Positions 57,669 through 64,000 of a stretch of 64,000 bases of DNA are shown here, one piece after another. A program made the translations under genes and the position numbers. This DNA is from Spirosoma telluris (GTDB lineage Bacteria; Bacteroidota; Bacteroidia; Cytophagales; Spirosomataceae), in contig QLII01000001.1 in the NCBI GenBank assembly GCA_003259005.1, forward strand, positions 7,555,001 to 7,619,000. Direction: 5' to 3'. Every line of letters begins with the position of its first letter. The first letter of the stretch is position 1. The notes under the pieces are model-generated. The model was not told where the DNA came from. It did no database searches and saw nothing but the letters and a program-made list of their open reading frames with translations.

Positions 57669-58388
57669 TTATTTCGGCATGGCAAAGATAGACGCGTCGA
57701 TTTTTGGGTTGAATACTACGTTCGATATGGTCATCGTAAGCGAGCCAGGCATAGCTGGGCTATTGAGTTCAATCGTAGAAGGAAGGGTTAATCCATCAAT
57801 CGTTTTATAATTGCTGTATTGCGATTTAACTTCGCCCGACTGCCCCTGCATACTAACCGTTGCTTTCATACCAGCTAATTGATACGTAGTAGCATCTACA
57901 TAATAATTAGCCACGCCTTCTGGCCGCGTTACCTTGAGGTTATAAACATCCTGCGCTCCCAATTTTTCCTTACCAACCAACTCCACTGGATACTTTTGGA
58001 CTTTGGCGGTAACCAGGTCTGCACCAACGATATAGGTGTTTCCTTTCTGGATTTTCACCTGATCATCAGGTAGGGCCTGTGGTGCTGTTCCACCCGCCAT
58101 AGGGTTGATCGCCCAGCCTTTATCGCCATCCACGACCTGCGTAATCTGCTGACCCATCACCGTTATATCGTTACGTAACGACTGGCCAACGACAACGGAT
58201 GTTTTACCGGTCATGTCCATACCCATAATATTCATGCTCTGGTCAAATTGCAGTGTCTTAACGGCAGCTATTTTATCGGCTCCGCCTATGGCAGCAATAT
58301 TCTTGTCAATGATCTCGTCGGCTGTTTGCGCAAAGGAAATAGCCGGAATCGCCACTAAGGCAAGGAGGGTAATCAGTTGTTTTTTCAT
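57669..58388 (-). CDS. Exported LolA-like / outer-membrane lipoprotein-sorting-type protein
   Basis: A 239-residue protein with a signal peptide (MKKQLITLLALVAIPAISFA, then Q). The mature part begins TADEIIDKNIAAIGGADKIA and continues as a beta-rich half-barrel with GKTSVVVGQSL, NYYVDATTYQLAGMKATVS and GLTLPSTIEL. This 'aie-y-aaiGG-e-l' start and the closing 'f-pkid-s-F-mP' style are common in small exported Bacteroidota proteins with the LolA/LppX fold that bind lipid, often annotated as outer-membrane lipoprotein-sorting proteins. It lacks a lipobox. A TAnnTTTG element precedes it. Exact role not known. Confidence 0.7.
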   Translation of the reverse strand: MKKQLITLLALVAIPAISFAQTADEIIDKNIAAIGGADKIAAVKTLQFDQSMNIMGMDMTGKTSVVVGQSLRNDITVMGQQITQVVDGDKGWAINPMAGGTAPQALPDDQVKIQKGNTYIVGADLVTAKVQKYPVELVGKEKLGAQDVYNLKVTRPEGVANYYVDATTYQLAGMKATVSMQGQSGEVKSQYSNYKTIDGLTLPSTIELNSPAMPGSLTMTISNVVFNPKIDASIFAMPK

Positions 58389-58413
58389 GAACTAGTTTAG
58401 TAAGAAACTCTAT

Positions 58414-58421
58414 CAAAGATA
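58414..58421 (-). promoter_or_regulatory. Candidate promoter -7 element for the LolA-like gene
   Basis: On the minus strand TATCTTTG matches TAnnTTTG exactly, 26 bases before the start codon at 58388. No clear TTTG at the expected upstream distance. Confidence 0.45.
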
Positions 58422-58588
58422 AGAAATTAGGTACATAATGGCTGTCTGATAGGCGAGGCAATAATCCGAATAACTGAACGAATTTAAATCTGTTACTGCA
58501 CAATCGGCAACTTTCGGGGGCAATCGGCTTGCAAGCCTGACGAGTGTTTTCTACCTTCATCGGCTTAAACTTTAATCTCAAACCTACG

Positions 58589-59811
58589 ATGCTCTCAACA
58601 ACCCGCGTTAAACTCTCGGTCATGATGTTCCTCCAGTTTTTTGTTTGGGGGCCTGGTATGGTCAGATGAGTAAATACCTTTTAACGCAACTCCATTCAAC
58701 TGGCGATCAGGTTGGTAATGCGTATGCTGCCTTTTCGCTGGCCATGATTATTGCCCCATTTTTCGTCGGAATGATTGCCGACCGGTACTTTGCCGCTCAG
58801 AAAGTATTGGGCGTATTAAACCTGCTGGGGGCAGTAGTGCTGTATTTCATTACCCAAAATACTGACCCTGATAATTTTTTCTACCTGATTCTGGCGTACT
58901 GTCTCACGTTTGCACCAACGCTGGCACTGACATCGTCGATTGCCATGCAGCAGATGACGAGTCCCGAAAAAGAGTTCCCGGCTATTCGCGTATTAGGAAC
59001 CGTCTCCTGGATTATTGTAACGAACATTGTTGGGTTTTATGGCTTTGGCGATAAGGTGACGATCTTCCAGTTGTCGATGTACTCGGCAGCTATACTGGGT
59101 ATATTTTCGTTTTTCCTGCCAAATACGCCCCCAAAGGCGACAACATCGACCTCTTTCTCACAGATCCTGGGCCTGGATGCCTTTAAGTTATTCAAAGATC
59201 GCTCGTTTGCCATTTTCTTCCTGTCGTCGGTGCTGATCTGTATTCCCCTTTCATTTTATTACGCAATGGCCAACCCCTCGTTAACGGATGGAGGTATGCA
59301 AAACGTTGAGAATAAAATGTCGCTGGGACAGGCATCTGAGGTAATTTTTATGTTGTTAATTCCACTGGCATACACCCGGCTTGGTGTTAAAAAAATGCTT
59401 GTTGTGGGGCTGGTTGCCTGGATTGTACGTTTTCTTTGCTTTGGCTACGGTGATGGCGGCTCTGGTGAATGGATGCTCTATCTGGCTATTGTTCTGCACG
59501 GCGTTTGCTACGACTTTTTCTTCGTAACAGGCCAGATTTATACCGATAATAAAGCGGGTGAAAAGATTAAATCATCGGCACAGGGGCTGATTTCACTGGC
59601 GACCTATGGCATTGGTATGGGTATCGGCTCTAAACTATCGGGTATGGTATTGGATATGTACACGCGGCCTGATGGAACTAAAGATTGGCTGGCAGTTTGG
59701 CTTGTTCCGGCGGGTATTGCAGCCGCCGTATTGATCGTGTTCGTACTACTCTTTACGGATAATAAGACTGTTTCGGCAAAGAAGGATGAATTAGTTACGG
59801 GATCGTTATAA
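58589..59811 (+). CDS. Nucleoside:H+ symporter of the NupG/XapB type (one apparent frameshift)
   Basis: Repaired length 407 residues with about 12 membrane helices. Starting at the ATG at 58589 (MLSTTRVKLSVMMFLQFFVW), the frame is lost in a GGGGG run at 58647-58651 and, with one base added, continues FFVWGAWYGQMSKYL. Reading only from 58645 would drop the first helix. FSLAMIIAPFFVGMIADRYF and the late ICIPLSFYYAMANP and FFVTGQIYTDNKAGEKIKSS are typical of the NupG/NHS family of nucleoside permeases, which import nucleosides with protons at the inner membrane. Substrate range is not determined. Confidence 0.87.
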
Positions 59812-59877
59812 ATCAAGTGATTATATACTGCCGATTGATCTAGACAGTGTTTGGATCAATCGGCCATTTTTATTTAG

Positions 59878-60108
59878 TTGAGCTGCCTGATTGAAAAAAA
59901 CCTTAACAATATTTCCCCAGATGAATGGGATAAGATAGCTACATTACGTATTAGCACTACCGAAGAATCATGGAGTAAACTTCATGTCGATGAGCGGTTT
60001 TGGTACGTATTTAATTGGCTGAAAGAATTTAAGATAACTGATCCAGCTAAACCGCGAAAACAACTGTTCATCTGTAAGCCGTATTGGTTATCAGAACACA
60101 TAGAGTGA
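59878..60108 (+). CDS. Small hypothetical protein
   Basis: Seventy-six residues beginning (TTG) MSCLIEKNLNNISPDEWDKI, with aromatic-rich RFWYVFNWLKEF and a C terminus ending KPYWLSEHIE. No family recognised. It is on the same strand as xth and only seven bases upstream of it, so it could be co-transcribed. The TTG start and the lack of a recognisable domain keep confidence modest; it may also be a remnant. Confidence 0.45.
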   Translation: MSCLIEKNLNNISPDEWDKIATLRISTTEESWSKLHVDERFWYVFNWLKEFKITDPAKPRKQLFICKPYWLSEHIE

Positions 60109-60115
60109 TTCCTCA

Positions 60116-60892
60116 ATGCAACTCATTTCCTATAACATTAACGGTATCCGGGCGGCTATCCGCAACGGACTGATTGACTGGCTTGCCCAGCATAACTTCG
60201 ATATTATTTGCTTTCAGGAAGTCAAAGCTACCGCCGATGTTGTGGACCTGACTTTATTTGACGAATTAGGCTACAAATACCATTGGCACGCAGCCGAAAA
60301 GAAAGGGTACTCGGGGGTAGCGACCTTTTCCAAAATAGCCCCCACCCATGTCGTGTTGGGCTGTGGTTTGCCCGTATACGACTGCGAAGGCCGCATTCTC
60401 CGCACCGACTTCGGTGATCTGACGCTATTGAATTGCTATTTCCCATCTGGCACATCGGGCGAATTGCGTCAAGGCGTGAAGATGGAGTTTCTGCGGGATT
60501 TTTACGAATATATCGACAATCTGAAAAAGACCCGCCCGAAACTGATTGTGGTTGGTGATTATAACATTGCCCATAATGCCATCGACATTCACGATCCTAT
60601 TCGTAACAAAAACTCGACAGGTTTTCTCCCCGAAGAGCGGGCCTGGATGGATAAATGGTTCGGTTCCGGGATGACCGATTCGTTTCGCTACAAACACCCT
60701 GACGAGGTTGCTTATAGCTGGTGGAGTTACCGGGCTGGTGCGCGTAGTAACAATAAAGGCTGGCGTATCGACTATGCTTCAGTAACCGATAATCTTCGCG
60801 ACCAGATCATTGACTGTCAGATGCTACCTGACGCCGTTCACGCCGATCATTGCCCGGTGTGGGTGTCAATGAGTGAACGAATGAAAGAGTGA
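60116..60892 (+). CDS. xth: Exodeoxyribonuclease III
   Basis: A 258-residue AP endonuclease/3'-exonuclease. The expected motifs are present: MQLISYNINGIRAAIRNGL, FDIICFQEVKAT (metal-binding Glu), NCYFPSG, VVGDYNIAHNAIDIHDP (Asp and Asn), YSWWSYR, and the closing ADHCPVWVS (Asp-His). It repairs abasic sites and blocked 3' ends. The last codons (SMSERMKE and stop) form one arm of a long palindrome that runs into the next gene's start. Confidence 0.95.
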   Translation: MQLISYNINGIRAAIRNGLIDWLAQHNFDIICFQEVKATADVVDLTLFDELGYKYHWHAAEKKGYSGVATFSKIAPTHVVLGCGLPVYDCEGRILRTDFGDLTLLNCYFPSGTSGELRQGVKMEFLRDFYEYIDNLKKTRPKLIVVGDYNIAHNAIDIHDPIRNKNSTGFLPEERAWMDKWFGSGMTDSFRYKHPDEVAYSWWSYRAGARSNNKGWRIDYASVTDNLRDQIIDCQMLPDAVHADHCPVWVSMSERMKE

Positions 60893-60943
60893 AAGAACGT
60901 TGCCTCGAATTCGCTCTTTCACTCTTTCATTCGTTCACTCATT
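60868..60943. repeat. Palindrome with 32-bp arms spanning the xth end and the next gene's start
   Basis: Arms 60868-60899 and 60912-60943 match at 31 of 32 positions. The left arm contains the final codons and stop of xth, and the right arm ends one base before the ATG at 60944. It could fold in the mRNA and hide the start of the pseudouridine synthase gene. Confidence 0.88.
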
Positions 60944-61522
60944 ATGTATTTTCTCATCTACAAGCCCTACCTTATGCTCTCACAGTTTTCGCGGGAGGGC
61001 GATAAGCAAACGTTGGCTGATCTGGATTTTGATTTTCCGACGGATGTCTATCCTGTGGGACGGCTTGATGCCGATAGCGAAGGATTGTTGCTACTAACCA
61101 GCGATAAACAACTAAATCACCGCTTGCTAAACCCGAAGTTTCGGCATAACCGAACGTATTATGTGCAGGTGGAAGGTGCGTTGACAGACGAGGCCTGTCA
61201 GCAATTAACTAAAGGCGTTACGATTTCGGTTGATGGAAAGCCGTACCATACGCTATCAGCCGATGCCCGAATCATAACGGAACCTGGCTTGCCAGAACGA
61301 ACCCCACCCATTCGCTATCGGGCAAGCATTCCTACCTCCTGGTTATCCATTTCACTACACGAAGGTAAAAACAGGCAGGTACGCAAGATGACAGCTGCCG
61401 TGGGGTTTCCAACGCTCCGGCTGGTTCGCTGGTCTATCGAAAACCTTACTGCCGAAGGTATGACACCCGGTCAGGTTCGTGAACTGAGTCGGGCGGAGGT
61501 GCTACGGGGGTTAAGACTTTAA
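60944..61522 (+). CDS. rluE: Pseudouridine synthase of the RluE type
   Basis: A 192-residue RsuA-family enzyme without an S4 domain. [16 protein letters not shown] is the usual strand at the start, [16 protein letters not shown] holds the catalytic Asp (D42), and RTYYVQVEG and [20 protein letters not shown] are the following family motifs. The length and lack of an S4 domain fit RluE, which modifies 23S rRNA U2457; the target in this organism is inferred. Its start is immediately preceded by a palindrome arm. Confidence 0.9.
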   Translation: MYFLIYKPYLMLSQFSREGDKQTLADLDFDFPTDVYPVGRLDADSEGLLLLTSDKQLNHRLLNPKFRHNRTYYVQVEGALTDEACQQLTKGVTISVDGKPYHTLSADARIITEPGLPERTPPIRYRASIPTSWLSISLHEGKNRQVRKMTAAVGFPTLRLVRWSIENLTAEGMTPGQVRELSRAEVLRGLRL

Positions 61523-61524
61523 CG

Positions 61525-61671
61525 AGTCATTAATAGTCATTAGGTAGTCATTGATTGTCATTAGTGGTCATTAGGTAGAGGGCAGTCTATTAATAACTAT
61601 CAATGACCACCTAATGACAATCAATGACCACACAATGACCATCTAATGACTATCAATGACCACATAATGGC
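61525..61671. repeat. Inverted array of GTCATTA words between rluE and radC
   Basis: On the left side (61525-61576) the word GTCATTA/GTCATTG occurs about six times. On the right side (61600-61671) its complement (TAATGAC/CAATGAC) occurs about seven times, so the whole region can fold on itself. No T run or GC core. It lies between convergent genes. Confidence 0.85.
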
Positions 61672-61673
61672 TA

Positions 61674-62369
61674 TTACAAAATCCCTTCGTCGGCAAAGCT
61701 AAAGTAAGATTTATCCGTAAAAATCAGATGGTCGAGCACGGGGATGTCCAGCAGTCGACCGGCATCTCTAAGTTTTTTTGTCAGGTCTTTATCGGCCTGC
61801 GAGGGCATAAGGTTTCCCGACGGGTGGTTATGGAAGAGAATCAGGGAAGATGCCAAATGTTCTATGGCCTGCTTGAAAATCAGTTTAGGGTCGGCGACAG
61901 TACCCGAAATACCCCCCGTACTGATTTGAACCGGTCGCAAAATTTCGTTAGCACGGTTCATTAACAGAATCCAGAACTCTTCGTGCGGTTTGTCGATTAG
62001 GTGCGGGATCATTTCGTTGTAGGCATCGCGTGAGCACGTTACTTTAGCGCGTTGTGGGCGATCTTGTTCTTTCCGCCTGCGGCCCAGTTCGAGCGCTGCA
62101 ATAACACTAATGGCCTTTGCTTCGCCAATACCCCGAAATTTAGAGAGGTCTTTAATACTTAGCTTGGCTAGGTCGTTGAGATTGTTGTTAACGCTTTTGA
62201 GAATAATTTTGGCTACATCCACAGCCGTCAGATCGACCGTACCCGAGTTAATCAAAATGGCGATCAGCTCGGCTTCTGATAGGGCTGCTTTGCCCTTGAG
62301 CATAAGTTTTTCGCGCGGGCGGTCTTCTTCGGCCCAACTCTGAATGGTGCCTGAGGTCTGATAAGCCAT
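61674..62369 (-). CDS. radC: RadC/JAB-domain DNA repair-associated protein
   Basis: The start at 62369 (MAYQTSGTIQSWAEEDRPRE) matches the family; an upstream extension to 62432 adds cysteine-rich residues that look non-coding. The first 100 residues form a helix-hairpin-helix region (LSKFRGIGEAKAISVIAALE). The C terminus has the JAMM metalloprotease motif: LILFHNHPSGNLMPSQADKD, with HxH, S and D as zinc ligands. RadC proteins are linked to repair in older literature but the role is disputed. It lies between the palindrome array and the rpsT terminator. Confidence 0.93.
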   Translation of the reverse strand: MAYQTSGTIQSWAEEDRPREKLMLKGKAALSEAELIAILINSGTVDLTAVDVAKIILKSVNNNLNDLAKLSIKDLSKFRGIGEAKAISVIAALELGRRRKEQDRPQRAKVTCSRDAYNEMIPHLIDKPHEEFWILLMNRANEILRPVQISTGGISGTVADPKLIFKQAIEHLASSLILFHNHPSGNLMPSQADKDLTKKLRDAGRLLDIPVLDHLIFTDKSYFSFADEGIL

Positions 62370-62417
62370 TTGATTAAGTAGGTTACGGGACGATTTTCGT
62401 TGACAAATTGCACAAAA

Positions 62418-62445
62418 AAACCTTACCCTCAAAAAGGTAAGGTTT
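62418..62445 (-). terminator. Rho-independent terminator of rpsT
   Basis: Stem AAACCTTACC / GGTAAGGTTT with an eight-base loop and, on the minus strand, a run of seven T. It lies about 100 bases after the rpsT stop; the bases in between carry no gene. Confidence 0.8.
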
Positions 62446-62542
62446 CGTGATGATTATCAGTGAAAGTCGGTTATTGATTCTTAAGTTACTATTCGCGGCA
62501 TGACCATCAATAACTTATAACCCAATAACAAGTAACTGCTAC

Positions 62543-62809
62543 TTAAGCCGTTGCAACTTTCAGGCCATTTACCAAACGAGCCAGTTTCGACTTGTTGTTA
62601 GAGGCTTTATTCTTATGAATGATGTTGCGTTTAGCAAGTTTGTCTAACGCAGACGAAACCGTCTTGAACAGTTCAACTGCCATGGCGTGATCGGTAGTAA
62701 GACGAAGTTTTTTCACCATGTTTCGAGTCGTAACATGCTGATAACGGTTCATGAGCCGCTTCTTGGCACTCGACCGGATTGCTTTTTTTGATGACTTGTG
62801 GTTTGCCAT
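62543..62809 (-). CDS. rpsT: 30S ribosomal protein S20
   Basis: The start at 62809 (MANHKSSKKAIRSSAKKRLM) is the standard S20 N terminus. The 88 residues form a basic three-helix bundle with KLRLTTDHAMAVELFKTV and KRNIIHKNKASNNKSKLARL, as in all S20 proteins, which bind 16S rRNA early in assembly. An extended frame to 62887 overlaps a promoter and palindrome and is rejected. It has a strong TATTTTTG promoter element and its own terminator. Confidence 0.97.
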   Translation of the reverse strand: MANHKSSKKAIRSSAKKRLMNRYQHVTTRNMVKKLRLTTDHAMAVELFKTVSSALDKLAKRNIIHKNKASNNKSKLARLVNGLKVATA

Positions 62810-62847
62810 TGGTATATAAATGAGATCGTTGTCGCGATATGAGGGCG

Positions 62848-62874
62848 CAAAAATACGAATTTCGGTTGGAACAA
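62848..62874 (-). promoter_or_regulatory. rpsT promoter, overlapping the upstream gene's terminator
   Basis: On the minus strand TTG (62872-62874) and TATTTTTG (62848-62855) match the Bacteroidota -33 and -7 elements with a spacer of 16 bases. The -7 lies 38 bases before the start codon. The T-rich -7 element is also the tail of the hairpin at 62857-62896. Confidence 0.6.
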
Positions 62875-62896
62875 CCAATAGTTCCAACCGAAATTC
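62857..62896 (-). terminator. Hairpin terminator of the A/B-barrel gene, overlapping the rpsT promoter
   Basis: Arms 62857-62872 and 62881-62896 (GAATTTCGGTTGGAAC and its complement) are perfect 16-mers with an eight-base loop. On the minus strand they are followed by GTATTTTTG, so the T tail of the terminator is the -7 element of rpsT. Confidence 0.75.
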
Positions 62897-62912
62897 TTTC
62901 TAATTGCCTCTC

Positions 62913-63311
62913 TTAGGGGCGAATGTCAGCGTTGACAATCAGGGTTTTTTCCCAAATTCCTTTGTTCTGCGCAACGAATTGTTTGTAAGCCGCACTGTTC
63001 TCAAATGTTTTTATATCAGCTTCACTCTGAAACGTAAGATAATGTACAACGTCATAATCAGCAACCGCCTGATTTGGCAAAATTGTCTTGCCAGACGTAT
63101 AATTAACGACCTGTGGAATTTCATGCTTTAGGGACGCAAAACCATTCATATGCTGCTCAACTGCTGCACTTTCGACCCCTTTTTTGAATTTAACACACAC
63201 AACCTGCTGTTTTTGAGCTTTTCTAGCAGGTGAGTAGGCTCCGTAGATTGTTAATGCAAAAGCACACATCAACACAATAATGAGGGTATATCCTCTTGAT
63301 TTGGCATTCAT
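62913..63311 (-). CDS. Exported Dabb-type (stress-responsive A/B barrel) protein
   Basis: The start at 63311 (MNAKSRGYTLIIVLMCAFAL) has a hydrophobic signal or anchor up to about residue 26. The following 100 residues show the dimeric alpha/beta-barrel (Dabb) pattern: QVVCVKFKKGVESAAVEQHM near the start, VADYDVVHYLTFQSEADIKT in the middle and VAQNKGIWEKTLIVNADI at the end. Dabb domains are small and occur in stress proteins of unknown action. The normal cytosolic form is about 100 residues; here an N-terminal export/anchor segment is added. Confidence 0.75.
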   Translation of the reverse strand: MNAKSRGYTLIIVLMCAFALTIYGAYSPARKAQKQQVVCVKFKKGVESAAVEQHMNGFASLKHEIPQVVNYTSGKTILPNQAVADYDVVHYLTFQSEADIKTFENSAAYKQFVAQNKGIWEKTLIVNADIRP

Positions 63312-63402
63312 GATTGTTCGAGTTTTATTTATTTTTCGAAATATTATTCTGAATAACATGGTCGTTTAATTGAATAGTTAAGTATTTTCCACTTAAAGTA
63401 CC

Positions 63403-64000
63403 ATGTTTTGTCAAATGTACAATTGTTTTATTTGGTTGTTAGTTTCTGCCAGTATTTTTTTTGGAAGTTTAGTGAACGGCGGCCCCCTGGAGTTTGGAAA
63501 ACTAGCTGAAAAGGGCTCGGATTGGAGCCACTCAACCGAGTTTAAGACAAGCAGGAACCACCCAGCCTGGGGCTTCTATGCTCATCAGCAGATTAATCGG
63601 CTCGCCGTATTTACATTGCCGGTAGAGATGATGCCATTTTTCAAAAAACACATTAATTTTTTGGCTGATAATGCGGTTAACCCCGACAAACGTCGGTATG
63701 CAGTTGTTGGCGAAGCGCCACGGCATTTCATTGACCTCGATGCCTACCCTGATACATCGACAGTTACCCTTCCGCGCTATTATAAGGAAGCTACAGACCG
63801 GTATGGAGCCGATACGCTGGCCTTACACGGTTTGGTACCCTGGCAAATTCAGCTAACAAAGTATCAATTAACTGAGGCTTTCAAGCAACGAGACGTTCGG
63901 CGGATTCTGCGTGTAGCTGCCGATTTGGGTCATTATATTGCCGATGCCAATGTTCCGCTGCACACTACGCATAATTACAATGGTCAGTTAACCAACCAGC
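63403..64000 (+). CDS. S1/P1-nuclease-like zinc-dependent phospholipase C family protein (5' part)
   Basis: The frame opens at ATG 63403 with a hydrophobic segment (FIWLLVSASIFFGSLVNG) and continues to the window edge. From about residue 53 it shows the zinc-dependent PLC / S1-P1 nuclease fold: WGFYAHQQINRLAVFTLP (N-terminal Trp and His zinc ligands), EAPRHFIDLDAYP (His and Asp) and LGHYIADANVPLHTTHNYNG (His, Asp, His). The 35 residues between the signal segment and WGFYAH are unusual; in related proteins the mature part starts at the Trp, so the real start or the frame in this part could be misread. Exported hydrolase of phospholipids or nucleic acids. Confidence 0.75.
   Translation, partial: MFCQMYNCFIWLLVSASIFFGSLVNGGPLEFGKLAEKGSDWSHSTEFKTSRNHPAWGFYAHQQINRLAVFTLPVEMMPFFKKHINFLADNAVNPDKRRYAVVGEAPRHFIDLDAYPDTSTVTLPRYYKEATDRYGADTLALHGLVPWQIQLTKYQLTEAFKQRDVRRILRVAADLGHYIADANVPLHTTHNYNGQLTNQ

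Noticed and set aside
61525-61671. CRISPR array
   Set aside because: The repeats are only seven bases long, irregularly spaced and in both orientations, with no spacers of even length and no cas genes.
1-64000. tRNA, rRNA or riboswitch genes
   Set aside because: No cloverleaf with a TTCGA-type loop and CCA-side pairing, no rRNA core and no known riboswitch core was recognised by eye; a covariance-model scan would be needed to exclude them fully.

Overview
The window reads as chromosome of a Cytophagales bacterium (Bacteroidota), most like Spirosoma or a close relative. This is inferred from the protein families (LytTR-only regulators, PVC-type dehydrogenase fused to ThuA, OmpA/DUF937 and PorT-like barrel proteins), from moderate GC content, from the lack of strong Shine-Dalgarno sites, and from several promoter elements of the Bacteroidota type (TAnnTTTG, sometimes with an upstream TTTG). 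No rRNA, tRNA, CRISPR array, transposase or prophage was seen.

Layout. 1-3263: end of an M48 peptidase, a secreted metzincin-like protease and a BI-1/YccA membrane protein. 3264-5052: a decaying toxin-antitoxin patch (PIN and DUF2442 genes each carrying an in-frame stop). 5053-7675: clpB (minus). 8026-24653: a five-gene, 16.6-kb, same-strand cluster of very large cytosolic-looking proteins (PhoD-like phosphoesterase, DUF6603 protein, and proteins of 985, 1794 and 598 aa) ending at a strong terminator. This is the most interesting region: conserved-looking but functionally undescribed. 24739-31090 (minus): membrane protein, SDR, DUF937-OmpA protein, xseB, xseA, pheS. 31404-33347: two tandem LytTR regulators and an outer-membrane barrel. 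33575-38227: radA, a RelE-type toxin, DinB, alpha/beta hydrolase and an AraC regulator. 38363-44269: a sugar-type catabolic module (isomerase, Gfo/Idh/MocA oxidoreductase, ThuA-PVC-azurin fusion). 44497-51333: histidine kinase, histone-H1-like protein, SpoU methylase, an intact PIN toxin-antitoxin pair, PH-domain protein, mutS and a Rad52/22-family gene. 51377-58388: vanadium haloperoxidase-like protein, S9 and M28 peptidases and a LolA-like protein. 58589-64000: nucleoside transporter, xth, RluE-type pseudouridine synthase, radC, rpsT, an A/B-barrel protein and the start of an S1/P1-nuclease-like protein.

Two window-wide patterns matter. First, at least 15 single-base losses break 12 genes that are otherwise intact, including clpB twice; almost all fall in short G or C runs, and adding one base restores full family length each time. 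This looks like homopolymer undercalling in the assembly rather than biology, so I annotate those genes as single CDSs. Second, many intergenic spaces are filled by long palindromes (arms of roughly 20-43 bp), some with one arm made of the coding end of the neighbouring gene, and two of them 30.6 kb apart share a 30-nt sequence with one mismatch.
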